Shown here piece after piece: positions 53,871-64,000 of a stretch of 64,000 nt of DNA. The first letter of the stretch is position 1, and each line of letters starts with the position of its first letter. The notes beneath the pieces are model-generated. The model saw only the letters and a list, made by a program, of their open reading frames with translations. It was not told where the DNA came from and did no database searches. The stretch comes from Rhyacichthys aspro. Its lineage: Eukaryota; Chordata; Actinopteri; Gobiiformes; Rhyacichthyidae. The DNA lies in the NCBI GenBank assembly GCA_036850595.1, contig CM072159.1:7835016-7899015 (forward strand), read 5' to 3'. Both the position numbers and the translations under genes were made by a program.

Positions 53871-53951
53871 AAAAAATAAAAAATAAATAAAAATAAATAA
53901 AAAATAATAAATATAAATAAATAAAAATAATAAATAAATATAAATAAAAAA
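53871..53951. repeat. (AAAT)n/(AATAA) A-rich simple repeat
   Basis: About 80 bp of AAATAAATAAAA-type sequence shortly after the SINE. A 75-codon minus-strand frame that spans it (Tyr/Leu/Ile-rich, then poly-Asn) is an artefact of this tract and the ATT tail. Confidence 0.85.
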
Positions 53952-54829
53952 TACACACAAATAGACACATTAAGCCCATATAAAATGTAAAACAGAGGGC
54001 CAGATATTATGTATTTGGATATGGGGGGGCACTTTTAATTTTTACTCTTAAACTGTTCCTATTTCAAAAGTGTGGACCTTTATTTCATTAGAATACTTAC
54101 ACATAGCTCTTCCAAATGCATTTTTTCTATTTATTTATTTCATTTTATTTATTTATTATTTATGTCACATAAAAAAGCATTTTAATTAAAATGACTATTA
54201 AAAAAAAAAGATTTATAATTGAAAGGAAATTGAAGCATGTGGACCATTTCAGAGAAACAGAGGTTTCTCAGTGTCATGTCCATTGGCTTTCAAAAACCAC
54301 TGCAGTAACAGTAAACATAAAAAAGAAGCCAAAATACAGACAAGCATTCACACGCTAATTCATTCACTACAGCCAATTTCACTAGTTAGTTGTTGGTTTT
54401 GATATAGATGTCTTTAATTATAGGATTGAGCTGATTTTGTGTACTTAGTGCTAACAGCTGGTTGCTAGGTAGGTGTCTTTGATGCTAAGTAACCAAAACA
54501 TCCCTTGTGCATTTTTTTTTTTTTTTTTTAATCCTCAGAATTGACTGATACTTTGTAGAAAAAACTAAATATGTATAATGGCTTTAAGTGACCCCGGATG
54601 ATAGTTCTATTTTTGACCACATTTGATGAACAACTTTAATTTTGTGACAGTATTCAGTTCATTTTGTGCAATTTTATTGATGTAAAGCTTTCTTGTGCTC
54701 ATTATTATTGTTGTGTTTTTAAACTTGACCCTTTGCTGCACTGTTATCCTTTTGAACTTCTGTTAAAAATCACAGTCTAATAATTCTCTGGTCTTACAAT
54801 TTACTTTTTCATTTTTACCGAGCAGTGCA
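53952..54829. other. A/T-rich spacer
   Basis: (TTTA)n tract at about 54128-54161 and a T run near 54512-54529. Nothing else is recognised. Confidence 0.5.
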
Positions 54830-55450
54830 AAACAAACCCGTAACTGGATGGAAAAACCCGAGGTGCAGTTTAAAAGTCTTGGCCGGCGTGTGTTTGTTGG
54901 AGAGCGGCCAGTGAAAATGCAAGTGAGGGGGAAGTGAGCAGACTGGCTGTCTTCTGTTCGCTGTTGTCCATATTGACTCTGTCAGGCCCAGTCTTTGAGG
55001 CCTCGGATCCAGGTGGTCCATCCTCTCCCTTCAGGCCTCCGCATGCCCACCAACATGTCCCAACATCAGCAGCTTCCTCCCTGGACTGCGGTGTCCATTC
55101 CCAGACCAATCGCACGGCTCCGTTGCTATGGGCATATCCGCGTCGGCCAATGAGCAACACCTGTTTCTCTACAGCGTTCCTGCCCGTGCCAACCATAACA
55201 CCCACTTTATTTGGCCTCTGTCGTTAAGCCAACCCCAACACATAATTCATGGGCATCCAAGCTGCGAGAGGCAAAATGAAATATGGATTTTATCGCCGGG
55301 AACTAGGCCCTTCCAGAAAATTACATTAGCGGCACAAATGTCACAGAAAATGTGTCCCGCTTCCTTGCATCATCGGAAAAAATTAAAGCAACTCGTTGAA
55401 TGGACTGTGGGATCTTTGTTCAGTTTTGAGACGTTGGGAGAATGAGTCAT
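54830..55450. promoter_or_regulatory. long candidate conserved non-coding block with CCAAT and X-box-like sites
   Basis: One of the longest G+C-richer blocks. At 55102-55152 it has CCCAGACCAATCGCACGG, GCTCCGTTGCTATGGGCA and CGCGTCGGCCAATGAGCAAC: two CCAAT boxes flank a GTTGCTATGGGC word resembling an RFX half site. Farther on are ACACCCACTTTATTTGGCC near 55198, CATAATTCATGGGC near 55240, GGATTTTATCGCCGGGAAC near 55284 and AAATTACATTAGCGGCAC near 55317. Frames on both strands up to 111 codons, overlapping each other, without domain or splice signal. Confidence 0.48.
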
Positions 55451-56459
55451 TTTGTTGACTTGGAAGTGTGAAGGGTTTGCCAATGGGGCCTGTTGTAGCG
55501 AACACCTGAGATTTGTTGACAGGATTACAGTCTTTGAAATGCAGAACACACATCCAGTAAAAGCGTTATTTCAGGGAATGTGTTCCTCTCAAGTGTTTAC
55601 TTTTGCAACATCTTAAAGAATTCTACTTCCCTGTTTGGTTAAAATGACTGAAAATGCATCTGGGTTTACTTTAGCATCCCTTTTTAATCCAGACTTTTAA
55701 ATTTTGCTAAATCTGCTGCAGTACAGTTAAATATACAGGAGGAACGGAGATATACAGTGCTAGAAAGCCTGTTTAGAAATGTTTTGCAAGGTAATACCGT
55801 ATAGTTTTGCTCTCAGTTTGTGTTGTAATGGGGGGAAAAGTATATCTGTTGCTAATGTAAATGTTGATTATTGTTGAAAACGTGTCATGGCACATTTAAA
55901 AGGCTGTTCTGGCACCATCTGTTGCACTCACACATGGAACTTCCCCTTAATATTATAAGGTGGTAAAAAAAACAACAAAAAAAAAAACAATGTGGGTCTT
56001 GTGTTGAAGACTAAACAGACGTATGTACAGACAAGACATGAACTGTTTTGGTGAGCCACAATAGACCCTGTGGATGTGAATGGTGTGGCATGAATGACAA
56101 GATTAACACACAATTGAAACATTTTTACTCTGAATGATGGCCAATCAAAAATGATCAAAAATAAAAACTCATGCCTACTATTGACAATTTATACATGCTT
56201 ATGGGCACTGTAGCGTCATATAGGGATCTGTACTTGCCGATAGCGTTTACCTGCTCCACTATTGTTTAACCTTGAACACACAGCCTTTATTATATTTAAC
56301 TGACTAAATACTCAAATACTTACCACTACCTTAAGGGTGGTTACAATCTAGGAAAGTAGTAGTCTATTACACATTGATATTTTTGTGCCAATAGTACATA
56401 TATTGGGGGAAAAAAAATACATAAAGCCGTCCCAAAGTATTCTTTCTCTGGTTTGAAAA
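55451..56459. other. A/T-rich spacer
   Basis: A run of A with interruptions near 55967-55988. Nothing recognised. Confidence 0.5.
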
Positions 56460-57010
56460 GTATCCAGAGAAAGAGCGCGGCAGCCGAGATGGATGGTACT
56501 CCCTGGTGTTTGTGTTTGTGCTGTCCAAACACTAGCTAGTAGCTGCGCGGCTGTGTTAGTCATGTCTCGGTTACGACTGACGGCTCCCATAATGAATCAG
56601 AACATAAACATGGCTATAGAAGACGGAGATGGGAGAAGCGGCGGCGCTCAGAAACCAAAACAGGTATCTGGAGAGAGACAGCAGTCCAACCAAATGTAGC
56701 ACCTTCCCAGGATATGAAAGCCTGAAGCTCCTCCGAACTGGGATTAACCCCCACCTTTGGGAGTCCTGTTGACGAAGGAGAAGCTAAAGGGAGAGATTGG
56801 AAAGGAATCGAAGGAAACAGAAGCTGTGGAAAGAAATGTGAGAGGAGATATGAAGACAAGCATAAGTTTGCCATTTTCACTTACAGTCTGCCGATACTTT
56901 GCTTTCCTTCTGCATTTAGTGCCTCTTTTCTCCTTTAATCATGCCTGGAGGCCTCTTAAGGACAGCCCACACTGGAATTCACCAGAGGGCCATGTCCTGG
57001 TTTGATCTGA
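56460..57010. promoter_or_regulatory. CpG-containing block, candidate regulatory element or exon region
   Basis: Contains AAGAGCGCGGCAGCCGAGATG near 56470, TAGCTGCGCGGCTGTG near 56540 and GAAGCGGCGGCGCTCAG near 56635, an unusual local CpG density. The second half has GGAATTCACCAGAGGGCCATG at 56974-56994 with a CTCF-like CCAGAGGGC core. The block could be a small promoter, an exon with its flank, or a CpG-rich repeat. Confidence 0.35.
56548..56663 (+). CDS. very tentative exon ending at a CAG|GTATCT donor
   Basis: A plus-strand frame runs through three ATGs (56562, 56592 and 56610) and reads MNQNINMAIEDGDGRSGGAQ then KPKQ before CAG|GTATCTGG at 56663/56664. The composition (Asp/Gly/Ser/Gln) is plausible for a disordered N-terminus and the segment is CpG-rich. 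The opposite strand is open as well, no acceptor is needed if it is a first exon, and I recognise no family. Equally possible is a piece of a CpG-rich repeat. If unspliced, the frame ends at 56699. Confidence 0.18.
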
Positions 57011-57879
57011 CTTCATCCTGAAAATCAGTTTGGGCTTTTTAGACACTGTTTAGGTTTTCATCTGTAAAAATCCCCAGCAGCAAAGTGAATTAACAACGAT
57101 GAATGTCAGAAGAATTTTAAGATTACCAAAATAACTTATGCCCAAGATTTAAGCTTTTTTTTTTCATTGTATTTTTTGCAATAATGTTGTCAAGGGTACC
57201 AGTCATCTACTACATCAATGTAGACATTTTTATTCCTACAATCCAACCACATTGATGGACACTTGATTAGTCCCTTAAAGGAATTGTATAGTTGTGTAAT
57301 GTAGCTGTAGCTTGTTGAGTTAGAGTCATTTTAGAAGTTGGAGTCTGAATATAAGATTGAAATCTCACTCAGAAGGATTTGTCAACTCTCCAAAATAATT
57401 CATTTTCTACCAGCAATACATTGGTTATCTATTTGACCACATTATCTTGCTTTTAGGTTAGATCATTTAAAGTTTTTTTCAGCAAGCAAGCTACAATATA
57501 GCTATAGATATGGTTTTGAATATATAGAAGTAGGCCCCATAGTTTAAAATGAATTGCTCACAAAGCTGAACGTTTAGAACCCAACTTGTCAATGTATATC
57601 TTTAATTGTTTGTTTAAACTCACATGCTATGTCGCAATCCTAGCTCATAGAGTCACATCCCACTGTTGACCCAAAGCCGTACTCTTGACCATTTCACTTA
57701 TTTGTTGCCAACAGGCCAAATGTTAACTGCTTTTACTGAGCACTTTATCTATGTGCAACAGATAAAGCAATTAAAAGTCGAGGGGTAATGTTAGTCCTCA
57801 TTAATCTTTGCAGCATCACTTTTTTCCCCCTTCTTTTTGTTTATTAGTCTTGGATCCAGTGTCCATCTGACCCCACTCA
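57011..57879. other. A/T-rich spacer
   Basis: Nothing recognised. Confidence 0.5.
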
Positions 57880-58420
57880 GTGTGTTGTTTATCCACTGTG
57901 ATCCAACTTTCTAGCAACAATGAAACGCACTCTCACAAGCTTCCTGTTGCACGTACACACATAGTTTCCCATCGCATCATCGTCCCCCCAATCGCGGACT
58001 TGCCCCTCGAGTCTCGAATTGTATCTGAGAGAGTTTCGAGCACTTTAAATCAATCGATCTTACCGCTTTTTTGTCCAATTCTTGTTTCAAAGGGTGTAGA
58101 AGAGAAAGCGGGGCAAGTCTAGAAGCCAGAACCTCCATTTGGGTTTTATTACAAACAGATCGGCTTCTCACTGCTTTGAACAAAAGAATCACATGGTGGG
58201 AATAAAGGGGAAAAAGATGTCGTCAATAAATGGTCCGATTTTTCAAATACAAACCTTCGTCTTTGGCACAGACAAATTGAAAATGATGTGTTATCTTAAA
58301 TCACATGTCCGACGTTATGTCAGAGCACCGTTACTGTTTTTATGAGCCGTGATGGTGTCTATGGGGGTTGGTTATGGCGGTTGAAACATCTGCCTTGGAT
58401 CGCTTCCAGGTGTTGGGAGA
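57880..58420. promoter_or_regulatory. candidate conserved non-coding block
   Basis: Contains CACTTTAAATCAATCGATC near 58040 (PBX/ONECUT-like ATCAATCGAT), CTTTGAACAAAAGAATCAC near 58175 (SOX-type AACAAAAG), GATGTCGTCAATAAATGGTCC near 58217 (FOX/HOX-like GTCAATAAA) and GTGATGGTGTCTATGG near 58349. CpG is retained between 57970 and 58030. Frames on both strands (68 to 80 codons) overlap one another. Confidence 0.45.
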
Positions 58421-59429
58421 TCAAAGGCAAACTGTTAAAGAGGTTTGTAATATTTACGGTGAAATACTGTCATTTAGCAACAGTAAAACACATTGCAAGT
58501 GCAAATAGGATATCACTGTCATAACTACACTGAATTACTGTAAATCAAAAAACAGTATATCAGTTTTATTTACTTTAATATACTACAAAACTACATTTTA
58601 TTGAAATGAATAGAACCATAAAATCACATACATATCTGTCAAATTTACTTCATTATTTTTTGAGGCTTAGCTGGGTTTTGCAAAATAATATTTCAACAGG
58701 GAATTTACAGAATCTTCTTCTGCAGATTTAGATGATTGCAAAAAAATCATTTTATTACAGACACACAGTAGTGGGTGTTTTCCTCATTTATTTGTTGCTG
58801 TGTTGACTTTTTAGTGAGTCTATAACCGTAATTTGTAATCGTATTGATACAACATGTAGAAAACAAATAATCAAATGATTAGCTATTGAAATGAACAAGA
58901 CATTACCATAATATCACATACCAGGAATCACAGTCTAATTTATTCTTCTACAGACTTAGCTGGTGTTTGTCTTATGTATTGATTTATTATGTCATAGTTA
59001 AAGTTATTTTTTTATTTATTATATTTATTTACAGTGCACAGTGCCCAAAAGTCACATTTATGATAAAAAATTGACAGATGTGGTTACTAGGTTTTATTGT
59101 AAAAAATATATTTGTAAGACATTATGATGCATATATAGTGCACAAGCTAAAAAAAAAGTTATGATGCTTAATGAACACTTTCACTGGGATTTGACATTAA
59201 TTTTACAACTAGTTTTGCATCTTAACAGTGAGTGAATGTCTTTTTATTTGCAGCATTATGTGCATAAAAGATATACACTGTTCTTGATAGAAGGTAATTC
59301 AGAATGTACAATTCAATACTATTTTAATTTTAATGGGTATTTACTGTTTCTATTTGATTGTGTTTGACCTCAAATATAAGGGACGTTTTTGTACTTTATT
59401 CGGTCCTTCCTCTGTACAAATGGAAATCA
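58421..59429. other. A/T-rich spacer
   Basis: Very A/T-rich. Some text repeats loosely: CACATACATATCTGTC and CATACCAGGAATCACAG each follow AAATGAATAGAA or AAATGAACAAGACATTACC wording, at about 58600 and 58890, which hints at an old duplication of a few hundred bases. Not otherwise recognised. Confidence 0.4.
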
Positions 59430-59790
59430 TCCATCATCGCTGTCTCTTAACCAGTCGTCAAGTGGCAAATTCCCCGCGCTGATGTCACCAGCGGAAAGGG
59501 ACAGTTTATTTTTCCTCCGCTGTAATTGGTGTAATTAATCTCCACAGACTGATGGCTTTATGACTCTGGAGTTGGAACAAGACATGTCCAAAGTCAGGCG
59601 TAAATCAATTCCTCCTTGTCCTTCGCAGTGCTCTCCCAGCTCTTCCTTGTTTTGCCTGAGTGTAAACACGGGACATGTGCTGTAAAGAATGTTTTGGTTG
59701 CAGATTAATTTCTTTGGGTTGGGCTCGAACAATAGCAAAGTGATTAATTAAAGGGGAAGTGGTCAAAGGGTCGTAAGAGCCAACCATTCG
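59430..59790. promoter_or_regulatory. candidate conserved non-coding element, dense homeodomain/FOX/SOX cores
   Basis: In 300 bp: CGCTGTAATTGGTGTAATTAATCTCC (59518-59543, three overlapping cores), TGATGGCTTTATGACTC near 59551, GGCGTAAATCAATTCC near 59598, CTGAGTGTAAACACGGG near 59655 (FOX-type GTAAACA), GCAGATTAATTTC near 59700 and CGAACAATAGCAAAGTGATTAATTAAAGG (59726-59754, SOX next to TTAATTAA). By eye this is the most motif-dense candidate enhancer in the window. Minus-strand frames (60 to 67 codons) have no features. Confidence 0.52.
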
Positions 59791-60414
59791 AGAAGTATTT
59801 GGCAGAAGGCTGGGACAACTGTGATTGAATTATTATAGTAGTGTGAGAGGGGAATGTGTGGTGGCTTGCATTGTTAGACCTCCCACTGCAATGATATTGT
59901 GATTTTCCAATGAAAATATGAACCATCCATCATCAGGACATCATGGTACACAGTTAACTTGCAACGACCAACAAAAAAACCATACCACCATTAACAATAT
60001 TTGTTTTTCATCAAAGTGGAACCTCTGATGAGAGAGTCAGTAAAAAAAAGGCAATGGCAAAACCTAAATGGACATTACCCATTGTTATCCTTTTATTTAA
60101 GGAAAAAGGATCATTGCTGTATCACAATTGCCTTACACTGAACGCAGAAGAAGAACTTTAAGCTCTAGTGTTTGTATTTTAAGGCAGCTAATTGGTCCAG
60201 GTTTACATTTTAATAAAAGGAAAGGAGGAAAGGTAGCTGTGCCGCTGTTGGGGATGAGGGTGGGAAGGAAAAAATATTATCAGGTATTTAAGAATGTACT
60301 TTAAGAATGAAAATGACACTGATGTATAATTTTTAGCCAGTAATATGCTGCTGGCCTATAGAGCTTATGCTTATTGTTAGGGCACATAAAGTATTTTGAG
60401 CTGATCATACCGAA
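59791..60414. other. A/T-rich spacer
   Basis: Nothing recognised. Confidence 0.5.
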
Positions 60415-60960
60415 TATTCATGTATGGCAGTCATTGTGGTTATCTCGCTCTTGTTTATGTGCAGCCCTGTGCCTGTCAGTGTGTTTTGGCAGGGAGCAAG
60501 TCAGATAAGGCCTGCATGTTGTGATTTTCATCTCTGGGCCGCTACAACAGAGGAAACTCGATGAATCATAGCTTCCTGGCTGCGTCACACTTCCCAGGCT
60601 CAGACGGGCACTGAAAGGCCCTAACAGCATGAAAATCACTCAGCACATTTGCAAGATTAAGTAAAGACGCACTCGTGTATTTCCATTTTCGTCGACTTAT
60701 TCAAAACCTGTTGTAGCGACTGTAGTTTTGTGAATATAACTCAGGCCGTGAGGGAAAAGCACAAGAGCATTAGCTGCAAATGTAATATTTCACTCCGCAG
60801 GTTGTTAGCGCTTCATGCTACGTTTTTAGATGAGCTGTTTTTGTCAGCGGCTGATGTAATAAGATGGAAAAGAGAGGGTGAATGCACCACGCTGACTATC
60901 ATTGGCTTGTATCTTTGTGTCAGTGTTGCATATGCTAAATAACTCAGCCCCTGTTGAAAG
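60415..60960. promoter_or_regulatory. candidate conserved non-coding block
   Basis: Contains GCAGTCATTGTGGTTATCTCGC near 60427 (RUNX-type TGTGGTT next to an inverted GATAA), CTCGATGAATCATAGC near 60558, GGCTGCGTCACACTTCCC near 60578, GAGCATTAGCTGCAAATG near 60765, TGTAATATTTCACTCCGC near 60781, GGCTGATGTAATAAGATGG near 60850 and GACTATCATTGGCTTG near 60894. Mixed composition with CpG. Overlapping short frames on both strands are without features. Confidence 0.46.
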
Positions 60961-61549
60961 AGGATATTATCGTAGGTGCATCTGTTCGAGGTCATGTGGT
61001 TCACTTTGATCAAACTTTATAAACTACAACATGTTTTAGAAATAATTATCAGTGATTATTATTACACTGTGCTAAGTAGATGGGAACTCGTTATTTCCAT
61101 CCACTTTTTTTTTAAACATGCACTCATATAGATAACTCTTGATTATGAACATGGTATTGCCTAAATGTTCCTGATGGATGAGCTTGATGTTTTGGTTTCA
61201 AAATGCTTGAATTTTGAAATCTTTTCCAATTGTTTTCTAAATACAAATAGTTGGCAAGTTTTGGCAGGTTTAAGTTTTTTATTTTTTGATCTTGATCTTG
61301 TTTTTGATGAACAACAACAATCCAAAAACAGGTATAATGTAGATTTACAGACACATCGGTAATATAGTGTAAAAGCTTGGTAAAGGAACCTTGGAAATTG
61401 ATGTTATTCTCTTCACCTGGTTGTTTTACTGCCTGTGTGAGAATTTTAAAGTGTTTGTATGTATTACAGGGATGTGTATGAACATATGTAATGTTCATTT
61501 TCTTTTGGTATTCCAGAATTGTTCACATTGACATAAAAAGGGCAATACT
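60961..61549. other. A/T-rich spacer
   Basis: A 124-codon minus-strand frame (61124-61498) is His/Asn/Gln/Leu-rich and has no domain or splice context. Not called. Confidence 0.5.
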
Positions 61550-61790
61550 TGAAAAACCTCTCCCTAGTCACTATGCAGCCATTTTTTGTTGCGGTGTCCG
61601 AATTTCTTGTGACTCAAATGTAATGCACTCAGACTTCATTAGACGCTCCAAATAGAACATAATTCTTTGCGAACTGCCGGAGGAGAACAGTGTGACGTCT
61701 TTCAGCAGCACAAACACTTCTGAATGAAACTAGTTTGAGCCAAATGTTTGACCTTCTGTGGCAACATACTCACGTAAACTGGTATTAAGT
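61550..61790. promoter_or_regulatory. candidate conserved non-coding element, short
   Basis: Contains TTTGTTGCGGTGTCCGAAT near 61586, GTAATGCACTCAGACTTCATTAGACGC near 61620, AACATAATTCTTTGCGAAC near 61656 and GAACAGTGTGACGTC near 61685 (TGACGTC, CRE-like). The CpG content is high relative to its neighbours. Confidence 0.4.
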
Positions 61791-62399
61791 CGTTTAGCTT
61801 GTAAAGATTGAATATGTGACAGCCCTTCAGGTAAGAAAGAATGGCAATAAAGTTATTATATATTTATATTATATATTATCTGTTAATGTGAGGAGACTTA
61901 TGCCTGTATGCTTGTTGTTTATGTTGTTATTGATACGTGTATTATTTAAGTCTGTGTGTGGTATTTCACTCTTTTGTGAATAAACTGGTGCTGAAAAAAA
62001 GCTTAGAATTGAAACATGGAAGTGCTTATAATTTCACCAAGGATGAAATATGTAAGGACCCAAGGTTAATGGATATATAATTAATTTCATCGTCCATTTT
62101 TTATAGTGGTCATAGTGTTTCAAATTTACGAACGAACAACCAATAATGAGAAAAAAACACTCTACTTCCCATGATGCACCCCTGCTCTTCCATCTGAACT
62201 ATACCTCAGACTCACTGTTATGTCTTTCATCCCTCACCACAAACCACTGTATACATTTTCCATTATTTTAATAGCCAACCGTCTTCAAAATCACAGTCAT
62301 TTCCAGAGGCTCCTTCATAGATGCTACAATTACACATCTGAACATAACCCAAAATATAAACATTTCCACTGCTTTTAAATTGGATGTTTATATTGTTTT
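61791..62399. other. A/T-rich spacer
   Basis: ATAT-rich stretch near 61856-61880. Nothing else is recognised. Confidence 0.5.
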
Positions 62400-62890
62400 A
62401 TTTCCCTCTGACTCCGTCCAGATGTTGCACAAGTTTCGGGCCTGTGCCGCGATGCCAGCGTTTGTGTAATTGGCAGGATCGCGGACTGTGTAGCTGCGCA
62501 GTGTCGTAACCCGGCAGCGCTCACTTTATCACCTCGGAGCTAAAGAGAACAATTATCCGTATCAGCACATCAGTGTGTTGGCAGCGGGGCCCGTGGTAAG
62601 CAATAGCGCCAGTAATCTGCGGTTTAGCTGGCAACTCGCCACGGCCAGACGCGGCTCCGCTGGCCTCTTCAGACACTTAAGAGTCAGCCAGGGCACTGTG
62701 GCAATGAAAAGGGGGGTAGGGGAGAAAAAAAGAAACATGCCTGCAAGAGACAGAAAATGGAGTCAAAGGAAGGAGGAGGCAAGGGAGGAATTAAGTCTCT
62801 AATGAGGGCAGTTGTTCGAGCAGGCAAACAGATTGGGGTTATATCAACAGTGTGTATCAAACGGCGGTCGTTAGGGGCCCACCTACTGTG
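62400..62890. promoter_or_regulatory. CpG-rich candidate conserved non-coding block
   Basis: Contains GTGTAATTGGCAGGATCGCGG near 62464 (TAATTGG with CpG), GTCGTAACCCGGCAGCGCTC near 62503, GAGAACAATTATCCGTATCAGC near 62546 (SOX-type ACAAT overlapping AATTA and GATAA), GGGGCCCGTGGTAAGC near 62586, AGCGCCAGTAATCTGCGG near 62604 and AACGGCGGTCGTTAGGGGCC near 62859. A 75-codon frame at 62575-62802 is basic and compositional. The CpG density approaches that of a small CpG island, so a promoter of an unannotated transcript is an alternative. Confidence 0.48.
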
Positions 62891-64000
62891 AAATTATGGG
62901 TGGCCTGTTGTGTATGTTTTGCTAGAACATTGTGTCTTTAGTGTACAAGTCAGTGCATAAATGACTGGAGAGTGTTAGGCATTAAGTGGAGAGGAGTAAG
63001 TCTACAGCTAAGGTGATTACACAAAATGGTAAACTTTGGTTGCTGTTGACTTTCTGTTTAATCGGAAGCACTGTTTTAGTGTTGCAACCCTTCCAATTAT
63101 ACGGTAAAGTTTTATCTGACATTCTTATAATATGATAATCTTATAATAGGTGTGAGCTGAAAGAAACAAATGCCATTGTTGCTACTTAGAGTGCCACTTT
63201 CAATCTCGGGGTCTTAAAACTGCTTAGACACAAATAGATCCTTAAAATTCCTAGGGAAACGAATATGAATCACATTTTGAAATACTGCTTTAGAATTTGG
63301 GGTGATGAGAGTGCATAATTATAACGTAACAAAAAAAAACAAAAAACGTTACTTGCTTTTTTACTAGCTTAAAATGTGCGTTGTAACTGCTTTATTGATC
63401 AAACGGATTCAAGTTTAAGAAAAAAGGCTTACTTTGTGTGTTGTATTACCTGATATCAGTATCAGCCTTATTGACATGGTGTTGTATTCTATAAAAAGAT
63501 GCCTTTCTTACTTTGACCATTGTAAGTAAAAATCTAATTTGAACCTAAATCTAATTCTTTAATCATAAACTTTGTGTGTGTTACCAATCATTTCCATTAT
63601 TAGTAAGAAGTGTGCACTGTGGACTAAAACAGAAGTGCATGAATTGACAGACAAATGACATTTAAGAAGGATTACATGTTATAAGCAACCCATTTGAAGG
63701 TAAAAGGACCTCACTTTTCCGCTCGTGACTCTGCAGCCAATACAAGAACACACACTCTAAAGTAAACACGTGATTGAGCTGTATTTGCTCTTTAGACCTT
63801 GACTAAAAGGAGCAGATTACTTGTGTTTGTTTAGTGGAAACAGTGGATAGACCTGTGTGATTAAAGTGCACACAAAACGACACTGGTATTCAATTTAAAA
63901 TGTAAATACACCAACAACAGGTTCATATTAATATTGTAGAGGCTCTTCAATAGATGGAGATAGGAGGCTGCTGTCGTCATGGTGATACATGAAGCAGATT
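62891..64000. other. A/T-rich spacer to the end of the window
   Basis: A weakly denser patch at about 63690-63810 contains CTAAAGTAAACACGTGATTG (FOX-type GTAAACA next to CACGTG). Otherwise nothing is recognised. Confidence 0.45.

Noticed and set aside
53752..53979. 75-codon minus-strand frame with poly-Asn
   Set aside because: It is generated by the (ATT)n SINE tail and the (AAAT)n tract.
61124..61498. 124-codon minus-strand frame
   Set aside because: Irregular composition, no domain, and no plausible promoter or splice sites around it.

Overview
The window looks like non-coding DNA from a teleost fish nuclear genome. The evidence is a vertebrate-like A/T-rich background with depleted CpG, a tRNA-derived SINE of a type common in ray-finned fish, a LINE tail of a type common in fish, remnants of pogo/Tigger and hAT DNA transposons, and many short microsatellites. 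No intact protein-coding gene is visible on either strand. The longest open frame is under 150 codons, and almost none shows protein-like features. I saw no rRNA gene, functional tRNA gene, CRISPR array, prokaryotic operon or viral genome.

The layout alternates between two textures. The first is A/T-rich filler with homopolymer runs, simple repeats and transposon debris. The second is a series of blocks of about 150 to 900 bp with higher G+C, retained CpG, few simple repeats and dense transcription-factor core motifs (homeodomain TAAT/ATTA, SOX ACAAT/AACAAAG, POU ATGCAT, FOX GTAAACA, TCF ATCAAAG, CCAAT). I call these candidate conserved non-coding elements (candidate CNEs). They lie at about 0.8, 1.7, 3.9-4.55, 6.4-6.8, 8.8-9.2, 10, 11, 14.8-15.1, 19.2-19.6, 20.5-21.4, 24.5-24.8, 25.8-26.5, 27.7-28.0, 28.8, 32-32.9, 33.6-34.2, 35.5-35.9, 36.5-37.1, 39.6-40.3, 41.1-41.4, 43.5-43.9, 47.4-47.9, 48.8-49.2, 49.8-50.2, 51.6-51.8, 52.5-53.1, 54.8-55.4, 56.5-57.0, 57.9-58.4, 59.4-59.8, 60.4-61.0, 61.6-61.8 and 62.4-62.9 kb. 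Such a density of long blocks without genes is what one sees in a gene desert or giant intron around a developmental regulator. The identity of that gene cannot be read from the window. Conservation itself is inferred from texture and was not measured.

Three places look as though they might be spliced exons: 26371-26484 on the plus strand (good acceptor, usable donor, 114 nt), 4307-4462 on the minus strand (consensus donor after a lysine-rich frame) and, weakest, 56548-56663. If they are real, the window lies inside a large transcription unit.

Recognisable mobile DNA comprises a pogo/Tigger element with terminal inverted repeats and a TA duplication (5214-5869), a truncated inverted sibling 42 kb away (about 48160-48622), an internally deleted hAT element with a transposase remnant and near-matching 8 bp duplications (29734-30203), a LINE reverse-transcriptase C-terminal fragment (42165-42335), a LINE 3' tail (29211-29270), and two tRNA-derived repeats (about 26669-26745 and 53506-53830). 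I found no clearly new biological system. The most useful leads are the candidate exons, an enhancer-like block with three TTCATTAGC repeats at 21.0-21.1 kb, a triple RUNX-core tandem repeat at 22.7 kb and a 20 bp hairpin at 44.45 kb.
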